Part shown: piece after piece, positions 49,314 through 57,652 of the stretch
How the letters are laid out: the number at the start of each line of letters is the position of its first letter
Numbering within the stretch: position 1 is the first letter of the stretch
NCBI RefSeq assembly: GCF_008017445.1
Contig: NZ_VRSW01000001.1
Coordinates: 124,001-188,000 of the forward strand
DNA length: 64,000 nt
Origin: Microbacterium mitrae
Lineage (GTDB): Bacteria > Actinomycetota > Actinomycetes > Actinomycetales > Microbacteriaceae
Direction of reading: 5' to 3'
The notes under the pieces: generated by a model
Databases searched by the model: none
What the model was told of the DNA's origin: nothing
The model's input: the letters and a program-made list of their open reading frames with translations, nothing else
Made by a program: the position numbers and the translations under genes

Positions 49314-49320
49314 CAGCATC

Positions 49321-50991
49321 ATGACTGAACAACGCACTCCCACGGAGATCGACAAGATCGCCGACGCGTGGGTCGACACGCTCGCGGAACAGATTCCGAC
49401 TCTCGGCACGTACCTCGGTCGCACCGAGTACAACGATCGCTACGGCGACTACAGCCCCGCGGGGCTCGAGGCTCTCGCTGTTGAGACGCGCTCGACTCTC
49501 GCCCAGCTCAACGCGGCCACCCCGGTTGACGCAATCGACGAGGTCACCAAGACAGACCTCTCGGCAACGCTTGAGCTTCAGCTTGAACTCGACGAGGCGA
49601 AGTGGCCGCTGCGCGATCTCAACGTGATCGCATCGCCGGCTCAGGAGATCCGCAACATCCTGGACCTCATGCCGATGGCAACCAACGACGACTGGGCGAC
49701 GATTTCGACTCGTCTCAGCAACCTCGGCGGCGCTATCGACGGCTACATCGAGACGCTCCGCGAAGGCATCTCGCAAGGTTCCGTACCCGCGCGCCGCCAG
49801 GTGCGCGAGGTCATCACTCAGGTCGAGCGCTATGCCGCAGACAACGGCTACTTCGCCGAGTTCGCAGCCGAAGCGGCGCCGGCCGAAGGTGAGCTGCCCG
49901 CAACGCTTTCGCGTGAACTGACCGCCAACGCGAACGCCGCACGTGCCGCGTACGGCAAGCTGGCGACCTTCCTCGCCGACGAACTCGCACCCGTCGCCGG
50001 CGACGCTGACGCGGTCGGCCGCGAGCTGTACTCGCTGCACTCGCGCAGCTTCCTCGGCGCCACGATCGACCTCGACGAGACCTACGAGTGGGGCATCGAC
50101 GAGCTGCGCCGCATGGTCGCCGAGCAGACGGCGATTGCCAACGAGATCAAGGCTGGCGCCTCGGTCGAAGAAGCCGTTGCGTTCTTGGAACAAGACGACA
50201 AGCGCAAGCTGCACGGAACCAAGGCGTTGCAGGAGTGGATGCAGGCCACCAGCGACAAGGCCATCGCCGACCTCGGTGCGACGCACTTCGACATTCCCGC
50301 CCCGATCCGCGAGCTCGAGTGCATGATCGCCCCCACCAAGGAGGGCGGCATCTACTACACCGGTCCGACGGATGACTTCTCCCGCCCCGGCCGCATGTGG
50401 TGGTCGGTGCCTGAGGGCGTAGACACGTTTGACACGTGGCGCGAGCTGACGACCGTCTACCACGAGGGCGTTCCCGGTCACCACCTGCAGATCGCGCAGG
50501 CAACCTACAACCGCGCCGAGCTGAACTCGTGGCGTCGTGTGCTCGCCGGAACCTCGGGGCACGCCGAAGGCTGGGCGCTGTATGCAGAGCGACTGATGGA
50601 GGAGTTGGGCTACCTTTCTGACCCCGCCGACCGCCTCGGCATGCTCGATGGCCAGCGCATGCGCGCGGCGCGCGTGGTGCTCGACATCGGTGTTCATCTC
50701 GGCAAGCCGCGCCTCGACGGTTCCGGCGTCTGGGACGCTGACTACGCACTCGAGTTCATGCGCAAGAACGTCAACATGAGCGACCAGTTCGTGCAGTTTG
50801 AGGTCAACCGCTACCTCGGATGGCCGGGCCAGGCGCCCAGCTATAAGGTCGGCCAGCGCATTTGGGAGAACGTTCGCGACGAGTATGCAGCCAAGCAGGG
50901 TGCAGACTTCTCGATCAAGGAGTTCCACAAGCGTGCGCTCGACATCGGTGGCGTCGGACTTGACACCCTGAAGAAGGCGCTCCTGGGCTAG
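49321..50991 (+). CDS. DUF885-family metallopeptidase-like protein
   Basis: A 556-residue, mostly helical cytosolic protein. The family motif HEGVPGHH at 381-388 resembles the zinc-binding HExxH of gluzincin peptidases and is the likely active site; GHAEGWALYAERLM follows with the third ligand Glu. DUF885 members are predicted carboxypeptidases. No signal peptide is present. The start at 49321 is supported by the TAGGCT box; upstream in-frame codons lie within the promoter. It has its own terminator and is a single-gene unit. Confidence 0.88.
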   Translation: MTEQRTPTEIDKIADAWVDTLAEQIPTLGTYLGRTEYNDRYGDYSPAGLEALAVETRSTLAQLNAATPVDAIDEVTKTDLSATLELQLELDEAKWPLRDLNVIASPAQEIRNILDLMPMATNDDWATISTRLSNLGGAIDGYIETLREGISQGSVPARRQVREVITQVERYAADNGYFAEFAAEAAPAEGELPATLSRELTANANAARAAYGKLATFLADELAPVAGDADAVGRELYSLHSRSFLGATIDLDETYEWGIDELRRMVAEQTAIANEIKAGASVEEAVAFLEQDDKRKLHGTKALQEWMQATSDKAIADLGATHFDIPAPIRELECMIAPTKEGGIYYTGPTDDFSRPGRMWWSVPEGVDTFDTWRELTTVYHEGVPGHHLQIAQATYNRAELNSWRRVLAGTSGHAEGWALYAERLMEELGYLSDPADRLGMLDGQRMRAARVVLDIGVHLGKPRLDGSGVWDADYALEFMRKNVNMSDQFVQFEVNRYLGWPGQAPSYKVGQRIWENVRDEYAAKQGADFSIKEFHKRALDIGGVGLDTLKKALLG

Positions 50992-51004
50992 GATCATGCC
51001 CCAC

Positions 51005-51043
51005 AGGGGTGGTCGGGAGGTTCCGCTCCCGACCACCCCTTTT
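51005..51043 (+). terminator. Terminator after the DUF885 gene
   Basis: A perfect 15-bp stem (51005-51019 with 51026-51040), loop GTTCCG, followed by TTTGCG. Confidence 0.92.
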
Positions 51044-51114
51044 GCGTTAAATCGTATTCACGGGAATGAATATCGGTGAGCAGCGGTTTCGTTTGTCAGA
51101 CAGAAGGAGCACTC

Positions 51115-52146
51115 ATGGCACTACAGTTCGGGCTTGACACCTTTGGCGACGTAACGCGCGGCGCCGATGGCGAGCGAATCTCCGACGCACAGACCATCCG
51201 CAACGTCGTCGATCAGGCGCGACTGGCGGATGAACTGGGCATCAACTTCTTCGGCATCGGTGAGCATCACCGGGCCGAGTACGCCGTATCTTCCCCGGAG
51301 ATGGTGCTTTCGGCCATCGCCTCGGTCACAAAGAACATTCAGCTCGGAACCGGCGTCAACGTGTTGTCGTCTGATGACCCGGTACGCGTATATGAGAAGT
51401 TCGCGACCCTTGACGCCGTCTCGAGCGGCCGGGCTGAAATCGTGGTTGGGCGCGGCAGCTTCATCGAGTCTTTCCCTCTTTTCGGGTTCTCGCTTAACGA
51501 CTACGAGGTGCTGTTCGAAGAGAAGCTTGAGCTGCTGACAACGATCCTCAACGACAACCCCTCCATCACCTGGACCGGCCACACGCGCGCGTCCCTGACT
51601 GACGTTGAACTATTCCCCAAGACTGAGCACAAGATGCCGGTCTGGGTGGGCGTCGGCGGTAGCCCTGAGTCGGTGGTTCGCGCCGCACGATACGGCCACG
51701 GTCTCGCACTGGCGATCATCGGCGGCTCAGCCCAGCGGTTCCGCCCCTTCGTTGACTTGTTTCACAAGTCGGTGCAGACGTTCGGGTTTAGCCCGCAGCC
51801 GGTTGCTGTGCACTCGCCGGGCTACATTGCCGCCACCGATGAAGAGGCGTGGGATGCAACGTACGAGCATGTCAAGGCCATGAGCGACAAGATCGGCGCC
51901 GAGCGCGGCTGGCCGCCCTACACGCGCGCACAGTTTCAGCACGAGGTTGGCCCTGACGGCGCGCAGTACGTGGGCTCGGTGGAACGCGTCGCGCAAAAGA
52001 TTGCCGCAACGGCGCGCGCGCTGGAGATTGACCGCTTCGACTTCAAGTATGCGAGCGGCCCGATGCCGCACGAAAACCTCATGTCGTCGATCGAGCTGTA
52101 TGGCACTCAGGTCATCCCTCGCGTGCGGGAATTGCTCGGGGAGTAA
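51115..52146 (+). CDS. Luciferase-like (LLM) flavin-dependent oxidoreductase
   Basis: A 343-residue TIM-barrel enzyme of the bacterial luciferase-like family, using reduced FMN or F420 supplied by another protein. Seen: FGIGEHHRAEYAVSSPEMVL (active-site His pair), IQLGTGVNVLSSDDPVRV, and GRAEIVVGRGSFIES. The substrate is unknown. The ATG at 51115 follows AAGGAG at a good distance, which decides the start over an earlier in-frame codon. Confidence 0.9.
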   Translation: MALQFGLDTFGDVTRGADGERISDAQTIRNVVDQARLADELGINFFGIGEHHRAEYAVSSPEMVLSAIASVTKNIQLGTGVNVLSSDDPVRVYEKFATLDAVSSGRAEIVVGRGSFIESFPLFGFSLNDYEVLFEEKLELLTTILNDNPSITWTGHTRASLTDVELFPKTEHKMPVWVGVGGSPESVVRAARYGHGLALAIIGGSAQRFRPFVDLFHKSVQTFGFSPQPVAVHSPGYIAATDEEAWDATYEHVKAMSDKIGAERGWPPYTRAQFQHEVGPDGAQYVGSVERVAQKIAATARALEIDRFDFKYASGPMPHENLMSSIELYGTQVIPRVRELLGE

Positions 52147-52186
52147 CACGACGCCACCTTTGTTCTCAGTTTGGGTATTAATGCCC

Positions 52187-52192
52187 TAGGCT
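52187..52192 (+). promoter_or_regulatory. -10 box TAGGCT of the leaderless MFS gene
   Basis: TAGGCT ends 6 bases before GTG 52199, the same spacing as polA. Confidence 0.6.
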
Positions 52193-52198
52193 GAGTGC

Positions 52199-53548
52199 GT
52201 GACCAACACGCAAGTAACGCCGCTGAGTCGAAACGCTCGCCTCGACCGCCTTCCGTTCACCCGCAAGCACGGCAAGATCCTCACCGGATCGGGCCTCGGA
52301 TGGGCGCTTGACGCCATGGATGTGGGCCTCATCAGCTTCATCTTGGCGGCGTTGCCTGCGGTCTGGAACGTCACACCGGAGGAGAAAGGCTGGATCGCGT
52401 CGATCGGCTTCGTCGGCATGGCACTGGGTGCCACGCTGGGTGGCTTGCTCGCCGATCGATTCGGCCGGCGTTCCGTCTTTGCCCTCACCCTCTTGGTCTA
52501 CGGCATCGCCACCGGTGCGAGCGCGCTCGTTGGGGGAGTAGCGGCCCTTCTCGTGCTGCGTTTCTTTGTGGGGCTGGGCCTCGGCGCTGAGCTGCCGGTC
52601 GCGTCGACTTACGTGAGCGAATTCGCCCCGGCGCGAAATCGCGGCCGCATCATCGTGTGGCTTGAGGCGTTTTGGGCGGTGGGCTGGACGGCCTCGGCGC
52701 TGATCGGGTACTTCGTCATTCCGAATATGCCGGAAGGTTGGCGCTGGGCGTTCGCGATCGGTGCGGTGCCGGCCATCTACGCACTCGTGGTGCGGTGGGG
52801 TCTGCCTGAGTCGCCACGATGGCTGGAACGCAAGGGGCGCACCGCCGAGGCAGAAGCGATCGTGCAAGAATTCGAGCGTTCTGCAGGCGTTGAACCGCCC
52901 ACAGAACCGGCTCCGCCCACCGCCGTTGCCGCCGTCGCTACGTCACCGCGGGAGCGCCTCGCTGCCCTGTTCTCGAGCGAGTTCCGTTCGCGCACCATCA
53001 GCCTGTGGGTGGTGTGGTTCTGCGTCAATTTCTCGTACTATGGCGCATTCATCTGGATTCCGTCGATTCTGGTTGGCGCAGGCTTTGATCTGGTCAAGTC
53101 GTTCGGCTTCACGCTCATCATCACCCTTGCGCAGCTTCCCGGCTACGCCGTGGCCGCGTGGCTCATTGAAGTCTGGGGCCGCAGGCTCACCCTTTCGGTC
53201 TTTCTCGTGGGGGCCGCTGCATCGGCGATGCTGTTCGGTACAGCAACAACCGAGACGATGATCATTGCAACCGGTATGGCGCTGAGCTTCTTCAACCTGG
53301 GCGCGTGGGGCGCGCTCTACGCCGTCAGCCCGGAAATGTATCCCACCTCAATGCGCGCCACCGGTTCTGGCTGGGCTGCGGGCATCGGCCGCATCGCGTC
53401 GATCATCGCCCCGATCATGGTGCCGATCATTCTGGCGAATGCGGGAGCGCCGACCCTGTTTGTCATCTTCGCGATCGCGTTTGCCATTGCAGCTGTCGCG
53501 ACCTGGGGGTTGGTTGACCGTTCCGGGGTGGCGCTCGACGACCGCTGA
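52199..53548 (+). CDS. Major facilitator superfamily transporter, sugar/aromatic-acid porter type
   Basis: A 449-residue transporter with 12 predicted helices. Helix 1 contains GWALDAMDVGLISF, as in aromatic-acid:H+ and sugar porters; the loop 2-3 motif GGLLADRFGRR is the MFS signature, and loop 8-9 has a weaker copy (WLIEVWGRR). A charged central loop lies at about residues 205-265. The substrate cannot be told from sequence. It is probably read separately from the isochorismatase-like gene 32 bases later. Confidence 0.9.
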   Translation: MTNTQVTPLSRNARLDRLPFTRKHGKILTGSGLGWALDAMDVGLISFILAALPAVWNVTPEEKGWIASIGFVGMALGATLGGLLADRFGRRSVFALTLLVYGIATGASALVGGVAALLVLRFFVGLGLGAELPVASTYVSEFAPARNRGRIIVWLEAFWAVGWTASALIGYFVIPNMPEGWRWAFAIGAVPAIYALVVRWGLPESPRWLERKGRTAEAEAIVQEFERSAGVEPPTEPAPPTAVAAVATSPRERLAALFSSEFRSRTISLWVVWFCVNFSYYGAFIWIPSILVGAGFDLVKSFGFTLIITLAQLPGYAVAAWLIEVWGRRLTLSVFLVGAAASAMLFGTATTETMIIATGMALSFFNLGAWGALYAVSPEMYPTSMRATGSGWAAGIGRIASIIAPIMVPIILANAGAPTLFVIFAIAFAIAAVATWGLVDRSGVALDDR

Positions 53549-53580
53549 CGAATGTCGGAACCACGTGGCAAGATAACGCC

Positions 53581-54141
53581 ATGAGCACACTTTCGAATCG
53601 CGATGGTTCCGCACTTCTCGTCATTGACGTTCAGCGTGGCGTCTTTGCCGATGCCTACGACCGCGACGGCGTGGTGAGCCGCATTGCCGAGCTCGTGAGC
53701 GGTGCACGAGATGCCGGCGTGCCCGTGGTGTGGGTGCGACATTCAGATCCAGGCTTGGAGCTTGGCTCAGACGGCTGGCAGATCGTCGACGAGCTGGCAC
53801 CGAGCGAGGGTGAGGCCATCGTTGAAAAGCTGTACGGCGACTCATTCGAGGCGACGACGTTGGAGTCAGTGCTCGGTGAGCTCAACGTCGGTGAGCTGAT
53901 CGTCACGGGTGGGCAAACCGACTTTTGCGTGCGATCGACGTTGCACGGCGGCTTCGTGCGTGGCTACGACGTGACGTTGATCGGCGACGCACACAGCACG
54001 GAGGACATTCGGCAGTGGGTGCAGGGCGTGCCGTCGCCGGCTGAGCTGATCGCACACACCAATGCGTATTGGGCGAACCAAAAGGCACCCGGTCGAACGG
54101 CGCGGGTCGTGTCGACGGCCGATGTGACTTTTGAGAACTGA
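53581..54141 (+). CDS. Isochorismatase-family cysteine hydrolase
   Basis: A 186-residue hydrolase with catalytic Asp16 (LLVIDVQ), a Lys in VEKLYGDSFE, and nucleophile Cys116 in TGGQTDFCVRST, the triad of the isochorismatase/nicotinamidase fold. The substrate is unknown. CAAGAT 6 bases before the ATG may be a weak leaderless -10 box. Confidence 0.9.
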   Translation: MSTLSNRDGSALLVIDVQRGVFADAYDRDGVVSRIAELVSGARDAGVPVVWVRHSDPGLELGSDGWQIVDELAPSEGEAIVEKLYGDSFEATTLESVLGELNVGELIVTGGQTDFCVRSTLHGGFVRGYDVTLIGDAHSTEDIRQWVQGVPSPAELIAHTNAYWANQKAPGRTARVVSTADVTFEN

Positions 54142-54171
54142 GTGGCGGGGCCCTCATGTCAAATGCACTCC

Positions 54172-54177
54172 TAGAAT
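54172..54177 (+). promoter_or_regulatory. -10 box TAGAAT of the leaderless SGNH gene
   Basis: TAGAAT ends 7 bases before ATG 54185. Confidence 0.55.
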
Positions 54178-54184
54178 TTGAACC

Positions 54185-54940
54185 ATGACAGAGGTGCGTT
54201 ATGTCGCGATCGGTGACTCGTTTACCGAGGGCGTGGGGGATGAGCGTGCCGACGGTACGCCGCGTGGCTGGGCCGACCTGACGGCAGAAGGATGGGCGCG
54301 CTCACTCGGCGCCCCGATTCACTATGCCAACCTCGCGATTCGCGGCAAGCTTGCGTGGCCCGTAGTCGAGGAGCAATTAGAGGCAGCGCTCGCGCTGCGG
54401 CCAACACACCTGTCGTTCAACGGCGGCGGCAACGACATGTTGCGGCCGAGCACTGACCCCGAACATATTGCTGACGCATACTCGCGCGTGATTCGTCGCT
54501 GCGATGAAGAGGGCGTGCAACTCATCGTCCTTTCGGGCGCTTTTCCGGCGAGCGGGCTACCCATGACGCGCCTCATCAGCCGCCGCGGAGACCAGCTCTC
54601 CGATGCGGTAATTGGTCGTCTTGCCTATCGACCCGACATTATTCGAGCACTGAACTGGCCCGATCGCGAGTTGTCTCGGCCGAGCTACTGGGCGCCAGAT
54701 CGCCTCCACATGAACATCCGTGGCCATCACCGTGTGGCTGCACGCATGCTGAAGGCGCTGGGGCAGCGGGTTCCGGAGGGCTGGTGGTCGTTACCTGCCG
54801 ACGTCGCTACAGCGCCGGTGCGTAACAGCGTCTACGTGCGCGAGTACCTGGTTCCGTGGGTCAAACGACGCGTCACCAAAACCAGCTCAGGCGACGGTCG
54901 TGCACCAAAGTTCGGCGAATGGGTCACGGTCGAGGGGTAA
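54185..54940 (+). CDS. SGNH/GDSL-family hydrolase
   Basis: A 251-residue esterase/lipase-like enzyme with block I GDSFTEG (Ser12), the block III GGGND, and the catalytic pair in DRLHMNIRGHHRVA near residue 175. No signal peptide, so cytosolic. The end overlaps the convergent DUF2087 gene by 17 bases. Confidence 0.92.
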   Translation: MTEVRYVAIGDSFTEGVGDERADGTPRGWADLTAEGWARSLGAPIHYANLAIRGKLAWPVVEEQLEAALALRPTHLSFNGGGNDMLRPSTDPEHIADAYSRVIRRCDEEGVQLIVLSGAFPASGLPMTRLISRRGDQLSDAVIGRLAYRPDIIRALNWPDRELSRPSYWAPDRLHMNIRGHHRVAARMLKALGQRVPEGWWSLPADVATAPVRNSVYVREYLVPWVKRRVTKTSSGDGRAPKFGEWVTVEG

Positions 54941-55409
54941 GCCAGTACTCGGTTCCGGCCGGAGTGCGTTGCGCGATGCCGTAATCAATGAGATGACGCC
55001 GGAGAAGCACGGCGTCATCAGCCAGCGCCTCAAGGCGTTCGGTGAGCACTGGTTCCGTCACACGCTCATCGGGTTGCAGTGCGCGATGAGCGATCATGGT
55101 GAGGAGTTCGACGCGGGTGTCATGATCCGTCGGGTAGCGATCGATGCGGCCGTCAGCGGCGAGAAAGCGCTCCACTCCGGTTGCGCGTGGTACCGCGAGC
55201 GAGCGCAGAGCGTCGCGCACCTTCGCAACGTCAAACATGGCCGCGTCGCCGGTATCGTCGAGCACGCCCGTCGCTACCAACTTGCTGATCGCCCGTTCCC
55301 GACGTGCGGGGGATAGCGGCTCGACGCCGGTAACCATCGCCTCCGCCAACACCAGACGAAGGTCATCATTGACCAGCGCTGCCAGCAGCGGGCGCACAAG
55401 TTCTGTCAT
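54924..55409 (-). CDS. DUF2087-domain protein with an N-terminal HTH-like region
   Basis: A 161-residue protein. The C-terminal part (about 80-155) matches DUF2087: FLAADGRIDRYP, then LLRRHLIDYGIAQRTPAGTEYW. The N-terminal half is helical and resembles an ArsR-type winged HTH. Members are thought to be transcriptional regulators. ATG 55409 lies 7 bases after TAGGGT; GTG 55418 is an alternative start adding three residues. Confidence 0.85.
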   Translation of the reverse strand: MTELVRPLLAALVNDDLRLVLAEAMVTGVEPLSPARRERAISKLVATGVLDDTGDAAMFDVAKVRDALRSLAVPRATGVERFLAADGRIDRYPTDHDTRVELLTMIAHRALQPDERVTEPVLTERLEALADDAVLLRRHLIDYGIAQRTPAGTEYWLTPRP

Positions 55410-55416
55410 GTCATTC

Positions 55417-55422
55417 ACCCTA
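55417..55422 (-). promoter_or_regulatory. Candidate -10 box TAGGGT of the DUF2087 gene
   Basis: The minus-strand hexamer ends 7 bases before ATG 55409. Confidence 0.4.
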
Positions 55423-55433
55423 CGAGACGCAAA

Positions 55434-55461
55434 TGACCCGCACCTCTATGGGCGCGGGTCA
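55434..55461 (-). terminator. Terminator of the small membrane protein gene
   Basis: TGACCCGC pairs with GCGGGTCA around a 12-base loop, followed on the minus strand by TTTGCGTC. Confidence 0.7.
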
Positions 55462-55475
55462 AGGCGGAGAAGTGC

Positions 55476-55844
55476 TTAGTTGTACGACTTCCAGACGGTC
55501 GCGAGAAAGATGTTGATGAGTGTCAGCACCATCAGTGAGGGCAGCACCCAGCCGGCAAGCGTCGGCTTCTTCTTGTTCATGAACGCGATTACGAAGATCG
55601 CGACGAGCACCACGGTCTTCACGCCGATCTTGGCGTTGTTGACGTACTCGCCATCGCCCATGGCGTACGTCATTCCGACGAGCAAGAGGCCGGTGACGAG
55701 CATCGTCCACGCGCCATGCATGATGGCCGGAACGATCTTGGTTTCACCCGTCTTCATGCTCTTCATCTGAACGAGCATGCCGCCGAGCAGGCTGGCAATA
55801 CCGATGATGTGGAACGCAAGGATGACGTTCTTGAGGATCTCCAT
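55476..55844 (-). CDS. Small four-helix membrane protein, function unknown
   Basis: A 122-residue protein with four membrane helices: about 5-25, 43-62, 72-88 and 97-117, with short basic loops (MKSMKTGETK, MNKKKP). It resembles small actinobacterial integral membrane proteins of unknown role. TAAAAT ends 6 bases before the ATG, so the gene is probably leaderless. Confidence 0.8.
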   Translation of the reverse strand: MEILKNVILAFHIIGIASLLGGMLVQMKSMKTGETKIVPAIMHGAWTMLVTGLLLVGMTYAMGDGEYVNNAKIGVKTVVLVAIFVIAFMNKKKPTLAGWVLPSLMVLTLINIFLATVWKSYN

Positions 55845-55850
55845 ACCGCT

Positions 55851-55856
55851 ATTTTA
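55851..55856 (-). promoter_or_regulatory. -10 box TAAAAT of the leaderless small membrane protein gene
   Basis: The minus-strand TAAAAT ends 6 bases before ATG 55844. Confidence 0.6.
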
Positions 55857-55877
55857 GCGACAGGGTGTCGGAAAGAT

Positions 55878-56453
55878 CTACTTCTCCAAACCGCCCAGGA
55901 TAAAGGGCGTGAGTTGGCTGGCGACTTGCGCTGCAGGAACCCCGTGATTCACCAGCGTCATGCCCGAACCGAGGGCACCGCGGACGAACATGGGGGAGAG
56001 GGGAGAAGTCGGAAATGGCAGGCTCGCCATCAGCTCCATGATCGGTTTGGCGAGAGCATCGTGAAGCGCTGCGATGTCTTCGCGCCCCTTCGGGGAGAGG
56101 TCAACATCGCGTAGAGCGGTGGCGAGGTGGTGCCGGCCGTCCGCCGTCATGGCGAGCGTCTTTTCGACGTACACGCGAAGCCGATCGGCCCCCGCGGGGG
56201 CCGCATCCGTGGCGGACTGAAGCTCCGCGTTCCACTGCTCAAACGCAACGCGTGCGAGTGCGACGAGAATGTCGTCGCGCGAGGGGAAGTACTCGTAGAA
56301 CGTTGATCGGCCGAGCCCAGCGGCCGACGTGACCTTGCCGGGGGTGACCGCGTCGACGCCATGCTCGAGCAGAATCTGCTCAGCGGCCGCGAGGAGTGCC
56401 GAGTGCTGCGCGTGACGATGCTCGGCAACGGTCGACGCGGAGATCTTCGGCAT
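55878..56453 (-). CDS. TetR-family transcriptional regulator
   Basis: A 191-residue repressor-type protein. The N-terminal HTH (about 15-62) has ILLEHGVDAVTPGKVTSAAGLGRSTFYEYFPSRDDIL as its recognisable region, with the TFYxYF turn. The ligand domain has no recognised pocket. The preceding GATAAT ends 6 bases before the ATG, so it is leaderless. Its target may be the small genes around it; no palindromic operator was identified at its start. Confidence 0.92.
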   Translation of the reverse strand: MPKISASTVAEHRHAQHSALLAAAEQILLEHGVDAVTPGKVTSAAGLGRSTFYEYFPSRDDILVALARVAFEQWNAELQSATDAAPAGADRLRVYVEKTLAMTADGRHHLATALRDVDLSPKGREDIAALHDALAKPIMELMASLPFPTSPLSPMFVRGALGSGMTLVNHGVPAAQVASQLTPFILGGLEK

Positions 56454-56459
56454 TCGTCC

Positions 56460-56465
56460 ATTATC
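56460..56465 (-). promoter_or_regulatory. -10 box GATAAT of the leaderless tetR-type gene
   Basis: The minus-strand GATAAT ends 6 bases before ATG 56453. Confidence 0.6.
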
Positions 56466-56526
56466 CCGGTGAACCGTGCGCGATGGTGCAGAAGTTGCGA
56501 CCGGTGTCGCTCCGAGTGGCCGAGTA

Positions 56527-56880
56527 TCAGATGACGATCAGCGCCCAGTCATCCCATTGACGTTCGGCGATGCGTGCGACGGCGGCCGGAACCGCGCCGA
56601 TCGGATCAGCGAGAGTCGCCTCATCGATTTCGTATGCCCGCAGGGCATTGCGGCATGCCACCACCGTGACGGAGAGGTTCTCTTCGAGCATCATTTCAAC
56701 CGTCATCGAGGTGACGTGGCCCGCGACGAGTCCGCGCACGGCAGCGCCAGAAACCACGATTTCAATGACGGTTGCCGGATGCTCGCGCAACAGGTTGACC
56801 GCCTTCTGCAGAGCGGTGAGAGTGAGGTCTTCAGCGCTACCAGCCGCTTGAAAAACCGCCGACCGTGGATGTGTGCTCAT
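56527..56880 (-). CDS. DsrE/F-like small protein
   Basis: A 117-residue protein with the alternating beta/alpha pattern of the DsrE fold: AVFQAAGS, VIEIVVSGAAVRGL, LSVTVVACRNALRAYEID and ending in a strand at ALIVI. The Cys in VACRNALR is at the place of the DsrE catalytic cysteine in YchN-like proteins. The role is unknown. I chose ATG 56880, preceded by GGAG at about 9 bases; the longer upstream reading has non-coding composition. Confidence 0.75.
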   Translation of the reverse strand: MSTHPRSAVFQAAGSAEDLTLTALQKAVNLLREHPATVIEIVVSGAAVRGLVAGHVTSMTVEMMLEENLSVTVVACRNALRAYEIDEATLADPIGAVPAAVARIAERQWDDWALIVI

Positions 56881-57176
56881 GGTTTCATTCTCCGCTTCTG
56901 CCTCCGCCAACGCCACAGGTGGTGATGCCGGGGCGCGGGTTGCGCTCAATGCCAGAGGTTGACCGATTCCGCTGTCATGACGAGGCCGTGACACATATGC
57001 TTGGCGGCATGCCGACCTGACGCGAGAGAAGGAGATTGCGCTGAGGGACGGAGATTTTGGGGATAATCTCCGTCCGCCGGCGTAATCTCCTGCCGCCAGG
57101 TAGGTGGCGATGCTCGCGCTTCGCGGTGACATCAGGGCCAGCGAAGCCCGCGGTGCCCAACCACCAGGGCCTCGGA
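56881..57176. other. 296-base gap with nested inverted repeats
   Basis: No gene is supported here. From 57003 to 57097 the gap contains nested repeats (see the repeat entry) that also lie just after the cupin gene, read on the minus strand. Confidence 0.6.
57003..57097. repeat. Nested inverted repeats GGCGGCA / GGAGATT x2 / AATCTCC x2 / TGCCGCC
   Basis: GGCGGCA (57003-57009) matches TGCCGCC (57091-57097); GGAGATT (57031-57037) matches AATCTCC (57084-57090); GACGGAGATT (57047-57056) matches AATCTCCGTC (57065-57074). It may end the cupin transcript on the minus strand or be an operator. Confidence 0.65.
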
Positions 57177-57605
57177 CTACCAGGGTGTCGGGCGATCGGC
57201 GTCACGGGTCGCGTCGTCGGGAATGCGCTGTAGCGGCTCGCCGCCGGCTCGAATGCACAGCCAGCGCAGTTCGCCCTCGCTGTCGGGGGTCGCGCGCCAG
57301 TTTCGCCATACGTTCTGCCCAACGCGCACGATGGTTCCGGGCCCGACGTCGACGACATCATCGTCGAGCGCGAATTGACCGGAACCAGAGAGCACGACGT
57401 AAAGCTCCTCAAGTCGCGAGTGGGTGTGCCAGTACCCCGCTTCTTCGCCAGGCTGTAACGCGTTGGCGGTCATGCCGATGAACTGCGCGTCGAGCTCATG
57501 ATCGACAACGCGGCGACCGTCACGGGATCGGGCGGGCACAAACCCGCCAAAGTGCGAGTGCCACTCATCGGGGTTGCCAATTTCGATGACTTCGTAGTCG
57601 GTCAT
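57177..57605 (-). CDS. Cupin-domain protein
   Basis: A 142-residue single cupin. Motif 1 appears as EEAGYWHTHSRLEELYVVLSGSG (His, His, Glu ligands), and motif 2 as the stretch around VGPGTIVRVGQNVWRNW, which lacks the usual second-motif His. The metal site may therefore be incomplete. The function is unknown; cupins of this size include isomerases and dioxygenases. ATG 57605 follows GAGAGGA. Confidence 0.85.
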   Translation of the reverse strand: MTDYEVIEIGNPDEWHSHFGGFVPARSRDGRRVVDHELDAQFIGMTANALQPGEEAGYWHTHSRLEELYVVLSGSGQFALDDDVVDVGPGTIVRVGQNVWRNWRATPDSEGELRWLCIRAGGEPLQRIPDDATRDADRPTPW

Positions 57606-57652
57606 GTTTTCCTCTCGCGGCTATTCGCTCAGATACAGGATGGTTTTGGGTG

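Larger units (their letters stand above)
48430..49320. other. Gene-free 890-base stretch between polA and the DUF885 gene
   Basis: No reading frame here looks like a real protein. The stretch contains four copies of a 76-base palindromic element (listed separately), a duplicated flank (48844-48900 and 49026-49082), short tandem GGTTCGCGGCGGGTGCGG repeats near 48473-48510, and several GGTTCCG words. The DUF885 promoter is at its right end. Confidence 0.8.

Noticed and set aside
48296..49324. Plus-strand open frame of 342 codons from the polA end through the palindromic elements.
   Set aside because: It is in another frame within polA at its start, then crosses four palindromic elements. No start signal or domain is visible, and codon use is unlike the real genes.
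49171..51036. Minus-strand open frame of 621 codons opposite the DUF885 gene.
   Set aside because: It is the antisense shadow of the DUF885 gene. The plus-strand product has clear family motifs and its own promoter and terminator.
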